The translations under genes and the position numbers were made by a program. A stretch of DNA of 14,211 bases from NCBI GenBank assembly GCA_019428955.1, contig JAHYJF010000067.1, positions 1 to 14,211 on the forward strand, written 5' to 3'. Under the pieces are notes generated by a model that worked only from the letters and a program-made list of their open reading frames with translations, ran no database searches and had not been told where the DNA came from. The stretch's first letter is position 1, and every line of letters begins with the position of its first letter. Origin of the DNA: Burkholderiaceae bacterium. GTDB lineage: Bacteria > Pseudomonadota > Gammaproteobacteria > Burkholderiales > Burkholderiaceae_E. Shown in pieces: positions 6,821 to 13,950 of the stretch.

Positions 6821-8682
6821 GCGCAGCAGCGCAGGCCGGTCCGAGCGCCGGACCGGATAAGGGCGCAGGGGCTGCGGTGCGGGGCGTAACGCCCCCCGGC
6901 ACCGTGATCGCAGCCTTCGGGGTGCTCACCGTCGGCTTTCATCTCTACGTGCTGGTCTCGGGGCTGATCCCGAACCTGATCACCCGGCCGCTGCATTTCC
7001 TGCTCGCGCTGCCGTGGATCTTCGTGTTCACGCCGGCGCGTTCGCGCCCCGCAATGTTGGTCGGCTGGATAGCCTGCGCGCTGGGCGCCTTGGGCGCCGG
7101 CTACGTCGCGCTCAACAGTTCAGCGCTCGCCGACCAGTACGGGATTCTCTCCGGTCCGCTGCAGATGGGCGTCGCGGTGCTGCTGCTGCTCGTCGCGCTC
7201 GAGATGGCGCGCCGCGCGATCAACCCGGTGCTGCCGACCATCACCGTACTGGTGCTCGCCTACGGCATCTTCGGCCACCTCGTCCCCGGCACTTTCGGGC
7301 ACGACCGGTTCGCCATGGACTCGTTCCTCGGCGACCTGACGATCAGCGAGAGCGGGCTATGGAGCGAACTCACCGGCCTATCGGCCGAGACCATCGCGCC
7401 CTTCCTGATCCTCGGCTCCTTCATCGCGGCCGGGGCCGCCGGCACCGGATTCATGTCGCTGGCGACGCAGCTTGCAGGACGCTATCGCGCCGGTGCCGCC
7501 AAGGTCGCAGTGCTCTCGAGCGCGTTCTATGGAACCATCTCGGGTTCGGCGTCGGCCAACACCGCTTCGACCGGCATGGTCACGATCCCGGCGATGATCC
7601 GACTGGGCTACCCGCCCAGCCTCGCCGCGGCGACCGAGGCCGTGGCCTCGACCGGCGGGCAGATCATGCCACCGCTGATGGGCGCCGGCATCTTCGTGAT
7701 GGCCGAGCTGCTCGCCCTGCCCTATACCTCGATCATGGTCGCCGCCACTCCGGCCGCGATCCTGTTCTTCGTCACCGCCTGGGTTGGCGTCCACCAGTAC
7801 GCACTGCGCTTCGACCTGCGCGGCATGTCGGCCGATGAACTGCCGGGCTGGGTCCGGGTCATGCGCACCATGCCGTTCTTCGTGGTGCCCTTCTCAATCC
7901 TGATCTACGTGCTGGGCTGGACCCGCTTCACCGCGCCCTACGCGGCGTTGCTGGCCACCGTGGCGACGGTCTTCCTGCTTTCCTGCGACACCGGGGGGCG
8001 AATCGACCTGCGCCATTGGGCGGGACGGATCAAAGTGGCGGTGATCGATGCCGGTCGACAGGTGGCCTCGATAGCGGCGATCCTGATCTGCGCCGGCCTC
8101 ATTACCGGTGTCTTCAACAAGACCGGCCTCGGGGTGAAGATCACCTCGCTGATCCTGTCGGCTGCGAGCGGCAACATGTGGGCCGCGCTCGCGCTGACCG
8201 CGCTGGCAAGCCTGCTGCTCGGGATGGAACTGCCGACGACCGCCGCCTACGTGATCTGCATCGCAGTGGCCGGAGACGCGCTCCAGAGCTTCGGCATTGC
8301 GCCGCTCTACGCCCACCTGTTCGTCTTCTGGTACGCGTTGCTATGCACCATCACGCCACCGGTGTGCGGCAACGTCTTCATCGCCGCCGGCATTGCCCGC
8401 ACCCCCTGGCTGCCGGTAGCGGGGCACGCCATGACCCTCGGCGTCGGACTGTTCATCCTGCCGCTGGGCTTCATCGCCAATCCCTGGATGTTGAAGCTCG
8501 CCACCAGCCCCTGGCTGGCGCTTCTTGCGACCCTCAAGGTCGGGGGCGGCCTCTGGCTGATCTCGGTGGGACTGATCCACCTTCTGCCCAGCAACTGGCT
8601 GCGCCCGCTGGTGTTGGTCGCCGGACTCGCCCTGATCTTTGTCGACGCCTACCAGTGGGGCACGGCGACCGGCGGATTCTGA
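6817..8682 (+). CDS. TRAP transporter fused permease (small plus large subunit)
   Basis: This 621-residue polytopic inner-membrane protein joins the small (DctQ-like) and large (DctM-like) TRAP subunits, as is usual for TAXI systems. The central large-subunit signature is clear: TIAPFLILGSFIAAGAAGTG, then GTISGSASANTASTGMVTIP and EAVASTGGQIMPPLMGAGIF. A second repeat holds ELPTTAAYVICIAVAGDAL and CTITPPVCGNVFIAAGIA. It drives substrate uptake with an ion gradient. The GTG at 6817 overlaps the binding-protein stop in a GTGA arrangement, giving translational coupling. The final part (after about residue 530) is hydrophobic and less conserved. It is intact and ends only 7 bp from the convergent Fic gene, with no terminator visible between them. 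Confidence 0.93.
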   Translation: MSAAAQAGPSAGPDKGAGAAVRGVTPPGTVIAAFGVLTVGFHLYVLVSGLIPNLITRPLHFLLALPWIFVFTPARSRPAMLVGWIACALGALGAGYVALNSSALADQYGILSGPLQMGVAVLLLLVALEMARRAINPVLPTITVLVLAYGIFGHLVPGTFGHDRFAMDSFLGDLTISESGLWSELTGLSAETIAPFLILGSFIAAGAAGTGFMSLATQLAGRYRAGAAKVAVLSSAFYGTISGSASANTASTGMVTIPAMIRLGYPPSLAAATEAVASTGGQIMPPLMGAGIFVMAELLALPYTSIMVAATPAAILFFVTAWVGVHQYALRFDLRGMSADELPGWVRVMRTMPFFVVPFSILIYVLGWTRFTAPYAALLATVATVFLLSCDTGGRIDLRHWAGRIKVAVIDAGRQVASIAAILICAGLITGVFNKTGLGVKITSLILSAASGNMWAALALTALASLLLGMELPTTAAYVICIAVAGDALQSFGIAPLYAHLFVFWYALLCTITPPVCGNVFIAAGIARTPWLPVAGHAMTLGVGLFILPLGFIANPWMLKLATSPWLALLATLKVGGGLWLISVGLIHLLPSNWLRPLVLVAGLALIFVDAYQWGTATGGF

Positions 8683-8689
8683 ATGGATT

Positions 8690-10089
8690 TCATGGCGTTC
8701 CAGCCTGTTGCATCGGCTGCCATGCACGGTACTCGGACAACCGCAGCCGGTAGCGGCTGACGTTGCCTTCGTGCAGGTTGCGCAGGTCGGCAAGAGCCAG
8801 TTCGGTGATTTTCTCTAGATTCTCACGCGGCACCAGATTTGCCGCCGCGGCGCGCACTGACATTTCGCCTGGACGCTGTTGGCCGCGCACGATCTCGGCC
8901 ACCACGTTAATCAGTGCTTCGCGGTAGCGCAGACGCACGGGATCGGGCTCGACGACAGTTCCTCGAATGGCCATGTAGCGCTGACAGGAGCGCTCGTAAG
9001 CCCACACAAACACGTCTCGCAGGAGATCCACCTGCTGGAGCTCGTAGACGCCCAAGGTGACTTCCACATAGGCCTGGTCGGAAACATCGATGAAAGACAG
9101 CGGGCAGAGGTTGCGCTTAATGAGCGAGATGTTGGCACCCAACCGGGACACCCGCTTGTTCACGTCCACCAACGGTTGCAGGTAGGGGACGTGGATCATG
9201 ATGAAAAAGGCTTGCTCGAACGGGTCTTCAATCGCGGCTGCCTTGTCCAGGATCATGCGGAAATAGGCGTCGATCTGCTGCGGTATACCGAGGGGGTGAA
9301 AGACCGTGCCACTTACATCGACTATCCGCTGGCGCAGCCGCCCGCTCTCGCTCGGGTCGGCGAGCAGGTTTTCTGACAACAGCGCGTGCAGGTTAAAAAC
9401 TTGAAGGTGTTGAAGCCAATGTCCTCGGCCTCTTCCACCAGCAACTCGATGGCGACCTTGTGGTTCAGGATCATCTGCGTATCGCGCCGGTCTTTGCCTT
9501 CTGGGGCTTGGCCAAACTCGATCAGGTTTTGCGTGTCAAAGCGGGTGTAGGTGTTGCCTTCGAGCCGGCTCGATGCCCACGACAGGTCAATGAGCAGGCG
9601 TCCCAGAATATCGCGAGCATGGGTGCCCGCTGGACGCTCTCGGTTGGGGGACCGCCCGATGTTGTGCAGGTGTTGGCTAATTTCCGTTGAAGGCAGGTCG
9701 TTTCGTTGGGACGATAGCTTTCCAGGAATTGACGGTCATAGCCCACGGGCTTGCGGCGCTGGATGGGTTGGCGGACGTAATTGAGGACTTCCTGTCCGGT
9801 CGGAGAGACGGGGACGTAAGCTTCTGCGCCCTCCTCATGCGTAAGGTGAATTTGCTCGGTGATACTGGCTTCGATGACTATGGGCGGCCGGTAGCGCAGG
9901 CCGCGCCCCTTGCCTATGGTGGCGATTTTCTTCTGTTTGACCAGTTCTCCCAAGCGGCGCTGCAGCGTGCGGCGGCTGACGATCTTGGCAAGGACGGCAT
10001 GGAGATCATCGATACCGACTCCATCTGGATATCGGGCGATCTCAACTTCGATCCGGGCGTTCAAGTCCTGGGGGAGTTTTTTTTGGCAT
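8690..10089 (-). pseudogene. Fic-family protein, interrupted by three single-base homopolymer shifts
   Basis: The gene reads as three frames that together give one full Fic protein of about 465 residues. ATG 10089 follows AGGGG at 10100-10096. With seven instead of eight A after ATGCC the protein starts MPKKLPQDLNARIEVEIARY, followed by a winged-helix-like part (SRRTLQRRLGELVKQKKIA). After a shift at 9681-9683 the next frame gives HLHNIGRSPNRERPAGT and SWASSRLEGNTYTRFDT, holding an SxxxEG motif like the class II autoinhibitory helix. After a shift at 9395-9399 the last frame gives LHALLSENLLADP and the Fic core. The core motif is QPLVDVNKR (9178-9152) in place of HPFxDGNGR. Fic proteins usually transfer AMP to targets; with Gln for His this one may not. 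A TTG at 10064 could also start the N-terminal part. Confidence 0.82.
10077..10084 (-). repeat. A8 homopolymer just after the Fic start codon
   Basis: On the coding strand eight A follow ATGCC. Seven A would put the ATG at 10089 in frame with the rest of the protein; eight do not. Such a tract is a classic slippage site, usable for phase variation, but it is also a classic sequencing error site. Confidence 0.7.
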
Positions 10090-10100
10090 ATAGCACCCCT

Positions 10101-10204
10101 TTTGGCGCGTAATTGTCCCTTCGCGCCATAAAACTACAGTTATTGGCGCAATTTATCAAAATACGCGCCATACAATTGGCGCAATTGATCAATATCGCGC
10201 CATA
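10101..10204. repeat. Three copies of a 30-31 bp palindromic operator-like repeat
   Basis: Units lie at 10101-10130, 10142-10172 and 10174-10204. Each has arms TTGGCGC at the left and CGCGCCATA at the right around an AT-rich core. The inner part of the rightmost unit is itself the perfect palindrome ATTGATCAAT. The first gap is 11 bp, the second 1 bp. The array covers the whole promoter region of the Fic gene, ending 12 bases before its start codon, so it is best read as a set of binding sites for a repressor, possibly the gene's own winged-helix N terminus. It is not CRISPR-like because spacers are absent or tiny. Confidence 0.7.
10131..10159 (-). promoter_or_regulatory. Candidate Fic gene promoter inside the operator array
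   Basis: On the minus strand TTGATA (10159-10154) and TAGTTT (10136-10131) are 17 bp apart. The -35 lies inside the middle repeat and the -10 in the gap before the leftmost repeat, so protein bound to either repeat would block it. The hexamers are only moderate matches. Confidence 0.35.
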
Positions 10205-10263
10205 GATAAAGCGTGTCGATCGATTGAGAGATCCCACCCGAGCGCAAGCCCGGCTCGAATTAA

Positions 10264-11070
10264 TCACTTTCCGCCCGGCCCCGTTACCAGAGCCGAACCC
10301 CAGGTAACCAGCCGCCGCGGCGCGAAGCGCACGCTGCGCGACAACAGCCAGTTGAGCAGTCCCGGCACCACCACGCCCTGGCCGGCGCGCATCGCCTGCC
10401 AGGCGGCACGCGCGACCTCCTCGGAGCTCGGCATCTTGACCATGTTAAGCATCGCCGCCTTCTGCATCCGGGCACGCTGCTGGAAACCCGATTTGGTGGC
10501 GCCCGGGCAAAAGCTCGTCACGCTCACGCCGGAGTCGCCCAACTCATAAGCCAGCGCCTCCGAAAAATGCAGCACGTAGGCCTTGGAGGCGTAGTAGACG
10601 GCCATGTGCGGCCCGGGCTGGAAGGCCGCCGTCGAAGCGACGTTCATGATCTTGCCGCGGCGCGCGATGATGCCCGGCAGCAACAGCCGCGTGAGGATCG
10701 TCAGGGACTCGACATTGAGGCGCAGCAATTCCTCGGTCTCGGTGACCGAGGTAACGGCGAAATGCCCGTAGGTGCCGAATCCGGCGTTGTTGACCAGGTA
10801 ATCGATCGCCAGGCCGCGTTGGTCGATTTCCACCACCAACTCCCGCGCGGCCCCGGGACGGGCCAGATCGAGCGGAATAACGCTCACGTCGACACCGTGG
10901 CGCTGACGCCAATCTGCGGCCATGGCCTCTGTCTCCGGGCCACGGCGCGCAGTGATCACCAGGTTGATTCCATCGGCGGCCATCAAGGCGGCGAGCGCTG
11001 CGCCGATTCCGGACGAGGCGCCGGTGACCAGCGCGGTTATGGTCGATCTACTTGCTGCTGTTGCCGGCAT
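10264..11070 (-). CDS. Short-chain dehydrogenase/reductase (SDR)
   Basis: This classical SDR of 268 residues contains the cofactor loop TGASSGIG (16-23), NNAG (94-97) and the catalytic set Asn119, Ser146, Tyr159 and Lys163 (NVAS and YYASK). An ARR just after the second strand (41-43) suggests preference for NADP(H). It probably reduces or oxidises a carbonyl/hydroxyl of an unknown small substrate; close-looking proteins are often annotated as DltE-like oxidoreductases. The C-terminal 45 residues (WLLSRSVRFAPRRLV) are basic and hydrophobic and may touch the membrane. The ATG at 11070 gives the normal N terminus; the open frame runs on to 11337 but that part overlaps the decarboxylase remnant. 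It is intact and 67 bp downstream of that remnant. Confidence 0.9.
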   Translation of the reverse strand: MPATAASRSTITALVTGASSGIGAALAALMAADGINLVITARRGPETEAMAADWRQRHGVDVSVIPLDLARPGAARELVVEIDQRGLAIDYLVNNAGFGTYGHFAVTSVTETEELLRLNVESLTILTRLLLPGIIARRGKIMNVASTAAFQPGPHMAVYYASKAYVLHFSEALAYELGDSGVSVTSFCPGATKSGFQQRARMQKAAMLNMVKMPSSEEVARAAWQAMRAGQGVVVPGLLNWLLSRSVRFAPRRLVTWGSALVTGPGGK

Positions 11071-11137
11071 GCCTGTTCCCCGAAGCGTGGCGCAAAACGG
11101 GGCACGATAGCACGTCACGCCGCCGCGGATCCCATGA

Positions 11138-12368
11138 TCAGGCCGGCGGCTGGTTGAGGCGACGCACGCCGCTGACAAAGCGCTCCAGCGTGGGCGAGAG
11201 CGCGCCGCGCGCCAGCATCGCCTCGATGAGCACGAACTTGCCGCGTTGGGTCGCGGCGGCTTCGAGCGCTGCCGCGAGCTCGCGGTAGGTGCGCACGCGC
11301 ATGCCGACCCCGCCGAGCGCGCTGGCTGCAGCGGCAAAGTGCCAGTCGTCGAGATCGTTGAACTTGGATTCCGGCTGGAAGGTGCGCAGCATTTCCCAGC
11401 TGCAGTTGTTCAGCACCACCACGATCGGATCCCAGCCGTAGCGCTCGCAGTTGCCCAGTTCCCAGCCGGTCATCTGGAAAGCGCCGTCACCGACCAGGAT
11501 GATCGGGCGCTCGCCGCTCGCTTCCTGCAGCCCGAGTCCGGCCGGAACACCAAAGCCCATCGTCGCGTAGTAGCCCGGCGCCACCAGCTTGGTCTGCTCG
11601 ATGTCAAAGGCCGTGAACAGGCAGTCGCCGATGTCGCAGGCCAGCGGAAACTTGCCGTGGCGCGCCATCAGGTCGTTGATCCCGGTCGCGATTGCGCCCG
11701 GGGTAATCAGGCTGTCGTGCGCTACCAGCCCACGCCGGAACACCACTGGTTCAGGTCTGGCCATCGGCTTGACAGCGGTACGATCAGCGACCCGGGCGAG
11801 CAATGCCTCGACATAGGCGCGCAGCCGCACTCCGGCTCAGGTGTGGTAGCCCATCGCGACCGAACCGTCGGCGGCGTCGCGGTATCGAACATCAACCCGC
11901 GGCCCATCAGAGTGGTGACCACCGGAAGCCCGAGTTTTAGCGCCAGCTCACCGACCTCCTTCTCGAGACCGAAGCGGCGCACCTCGACCCCGACCAGCAG
12001 CACCGGGGAACTTGCCGCGGCCAGCCGCTCGAGGGTCTCGTCGACACAGGCCGACAATGCCGGCAGGTCATCGGGTTCACTGGCCAGAGGCGGCACTTCG
12101 CCGCAGGGAACCGTGACCATGTCGCGCGGGAGTTCGATATAGACCGGGCGCGACTCGCGCTTGCAGCTCGCCAGCACCCGCGCGATGTCGGCGGGCGCGC
12201 GTTGCGGATCGTCGAGCTGGGCCTGGTAGCAGGTGATCTCGCGAAAGACCGCGAACTGCGAACCCCACCCCGGGATCGTGGCTCAGGGTGCGCAGCGGCA
12301 GGATGCCGGACTCCTCGATGACCTTGAAGAATGGCAACGCGAAGTCACCGGGAATGCCAAAGATCTGG
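11138..12368 (-). pseudogene. TPP-dependent phenylpyruvate/indolepyruvate decarboxylase-like gene, multiply deleted
   Basis: Three pieces of one gene are recognisable. First, SQIFGIPGDFALPFFKVIEE, starting at 12368 without the first about 20-25 residues. Second, after a junction at 12253-12260, VFREITCYQAQLDDP to LPVVTTLMGRGLMFD. Third, after a junction at 11865-11875, SVAMGYHT, a TGA stop (11839-11837), then AGVRLRAYVEALLARV and the whole C-terminal TPP domain (GDGAFQMTGWELGN and VVVLNNCSWEML). The missing parts are several tens of codons each. The Glu that normally activates the TPP ring appears as Asp in SHDP (12277-12275). Intact relatives convert aryl-pyruvates to aldehydes, for example in auxin or phenylacetate routes. 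An internal start could still give the C-terminal domain alone, which would be inactive. Confidence 0.85.
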
Positions 12369-12614
12369 CTAGAGATCCTTGAGGTCCTTGCGCTTCGCCT
12401 CGAACTCGGCCTTGTCGATCTCGCCCCGCGCATAGCGCTCGCCAAGCACTTCCAGCGCGCTCGAGCGCCCCCCGCCCCTGGCGCTACCGGAAGTCGTGAA
12501 CAGATACTTGAACAACGCTACGACGCCGCCCGCCACCAGCAGCCACATCAGGACCATGAACACCATGCCCAGGAACCATCCGCCCTGCCCCATCACACCA
12601 TAGCCGCCCATCAT
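12369..12614 (-). CDS. Small SHOCT-domain membrane protein
   Basis: This 81-residue protein has a glycine-rich start (MMGGYGVMGQGG), one transmembrane helix (WFLGMVFMVLMWLLVAGGVV, about 13-32), a linker with TSGSARGGG, and a C-terminal SHOCT motif (ALEVLGERYARGEIDKAEFE, about 53-72). Such proteins are common and small; SHOCT is thought to mediate oligomerisation, and the exact role is unknown. A GGAG box lies 8 bases before ATG 12614; ATG 12611 is an alternative. The stop codon (12371-12369) is followed at once by the decarboxylase remnant, so a deletion ended exactly at the end of this gene. It is downstream of the iron transporter on the same strand, 48 bp away, and may share its transcript. 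Confidence 0.85.
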   Translation of the reverse strand: MMGGYGVMGQGGWFLGMVFMVLMWLLVAGGVVALFKYLFTTSGSARGGGRSSALEVLGERYARGEIDKAEFEAKRKDLKDL

Positions 12615-12662
12615 CCGTTCACTCCTGTTGACTGCATTGCCTCGGGTTCGAGTGCCCGTCCA

Positions 12663-13760
12663 TCATATTCCGGTCTCGCCAAACAGGCTGCCAATAGCGT
12701 AGGTTGCGATGCCGGCGGCCGCGCCGATCGCCAACATCCGCGCGCCCGACCACCAGGCGCTGCGCCCGGTGAACAGCGACAGCAGCGCGCCGACCGCAAA
12801 CAGCGCCACGCCAGCACTGACAACGGCGGCGCCGAAGCCCCCGCTACGCTCCATCACCAGGAATGGCACCAGCGGGATCGAGGCGCCAACGGCGAAGGCG
12901 ACAAACGACGCCAGTGACGCTCCCCAGGGCGAGCCAAGCTCGTCGGGGTTCAGTCCGAGTTCCTCGCGCGCCAGGGTGTCGAGGGCGCGCTCGGGGTCGG
13001 CGATCAGGGTGTCGGCCAGGCGACGCGCCTCGGCCGGCGGAACTCCCTTGGCCTCATAGATGATGGCTAGTTCCTGCGCCTCGGCCTGCGGATATTCCTC
13101 GAGCTCGGCGCGCTCCAGGCCGATCTGGTATTCGAACACCTCGCGCTGCGAGCGCACCGAGACGTATTCGCCGGCGGCCATCGAGAATGCGCCCGCGAGC
13201 AGCCCCGCCACCCCCACCAGCAACAGGGTTTCGGAACTGACCGCCGCGCCGGCCATCCCGAAGATCAGGCTGGCATTCGAGACCAATCCGTCATTGACCC
13301 CGAAGACCGCGGCGCGCAGGTTGCCGCCGCCCACCTTGTGACGTGCCCCGATCTGGCTGACGTGGGTCACCGGAGCGTGGCCGCTCGACGCCAAGGTGGA
13401 ATAGACCACCAGGCCACGCACCTTGAGCACCGTCAACAGGCCGCGAACCGCGCCGACGCCCATCCGGCGCGCGAGCCAGAGCACGATCCCGGCCCGCCGG
13501 CCGATCGTGACTTTCTCCGGAACCGCGGCGCCCAGTTCGCGCAAGCGCTGCTCCCAGAACGTCGCCTGCTCCTCGGCCGCGGCGCCGAGTTGCTCGAACA
13601 TCCGCGCCAGCCGCGGCTCGGTTTCGATGTGGCACAACTGCGCGTAGATCAGCGACGAGCGCCGTTCCTCGAGAAAACCCTCGAGCGCGGCGGCGGGATC
13701 ATTGGTCCCGGGAGCATGAGCGCTCTGTTTGTCGAGTAGGTTCGCGGGTGTCTGGTCCAT
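12663..13760 (-). CDS. MbfA-like protein: ferritin-like domain fused to VIT1/CCC1 iron transporter
   Basis: This 365-residue protein has a ferritin/rubrerythrin-like helical domain (about 25-78), a link, and a VIT1/CCC1 membrane domain (about 145-365) opening with NLRAAVFGVNDGLVSNASLI. Between helices lies the VIT metal-binding segment (ELEEYPQAEAQELAIIYEAK, 219-238) and a second acidic part (ADPERALDTLAREEL). Proteins of this build move Fe(II) or Mn(II) across the membrane; MbfA exports iron in alpha-proteobacteria. In the ferritin-like part the usual EExH ligand step appears as EEQA (63-66), so a complete di-iron site is doubtful. AAGGAGAT precedes ATG 13760 with good spacing. The IS end sits directly upstream, so native promoter elements may have been displaced. 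Confidence 0.88.
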   Translation of the reverse strand: MDQTPANLLDKQSAHAPGTNDPAAALEGFLEERRSSLIYAQLCHIETEPRLARMFEQLGAAAEEQATFWEQRLRELGAAVPEKVTIGRRAGIVLWLARRMGVGAVRGLLTVLKVRGLVVYSTLASSGHAPVTHVSQIGARHKVGGGNLRAAVFGVNDGLVSNASLIFGMAGAAVSSETLLLVGVAGLLAGAFSMAAGEYVSVRSQREVFEYQIGLERAELEEYPQAEAQELAIIYEAKGVPPAEARRLADTLIADPERALDTLAREELGLNPDELGSPWGASLASFVAFAVGASIPLVPFLVMERSGGFGAAVVSAGVALFAVGALLSLFTGRSAWWSGARMLAIGAAAGIATYAIGSLFGETGI

Positions 13761-13780
13761 GGGACGCGATCTCCTTTGAC

Positions 13781-13950
13781 ATCCTCCCCCGCCTGAAGGC
13801 GGGAGATTCCTGCGGCGCTCAGACGCGGCATTGAGCCGCCCCTGAGTCGCTTCGGTGGGTTCCCGCTGCTGGCGGCATTACATCACCGCTCACTTCACGG
13901 GCTAACCGGGCGTGTCCCGCCCTTAACACATTGATCGCACCGACCAGATC
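13781..13950 (-). ncRNA. Putative omegaRNA (reRNA) scaffold overlapping tnpB 3' end
   Basis: TnpB nucleases use an RNA made from the 3' end of their gene and the element right end, with the guide read from the flank beyond the end. Here the scaffold would cover the last part of tnpB and the hairpin. The left limit is an estimate from family knowledge, not from a visible processing site. The guide would come from bases below 13781, that is the leader of the iron transporter gene. Confidence 0.35.
13788..13803 (-). repeat. Subterminal hairpin of the IS right end
   Basis: This is a perfect 6-bp stem, CCCGCC and GGCGGG, with loop TGAA on the plus strand. Single-strand hairpins near the end are what IS200/IS605 transposases recognise. 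In RNA form it would be the 3' stem of the guide RNA made from this end. It is not followed by a T run, so it is not read as a terminator. Confidence 0.7.

Noticed and set aside
7014..7838. Plus-strand frame of 274 codons inside the TRAP permease gene
   Set aside because: Arg/His-rich shift of the permease frame; the permease reading has all TRAP signatures.
10101..10204. Three regular repeats as a mini CRISPR array
   Set aside because: Gaps are 11 bp and 1 bp, no real spacers, no cas genes, and the position exactly covers a promoter. An operator array explains it better.
10239..10257. CGAGC...GCTCG hairpin after the SDR gene as terminator
   Set aside because: Short stem with a 9-base loop and no T run on the SDR strand.
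11837..11839. TGA in the decarboxylase as possible selenocysteine or recoding site
   Set aside because: No selenoprotein family, no SECIS-like structure noticed, and the gene has other disabling lesions.
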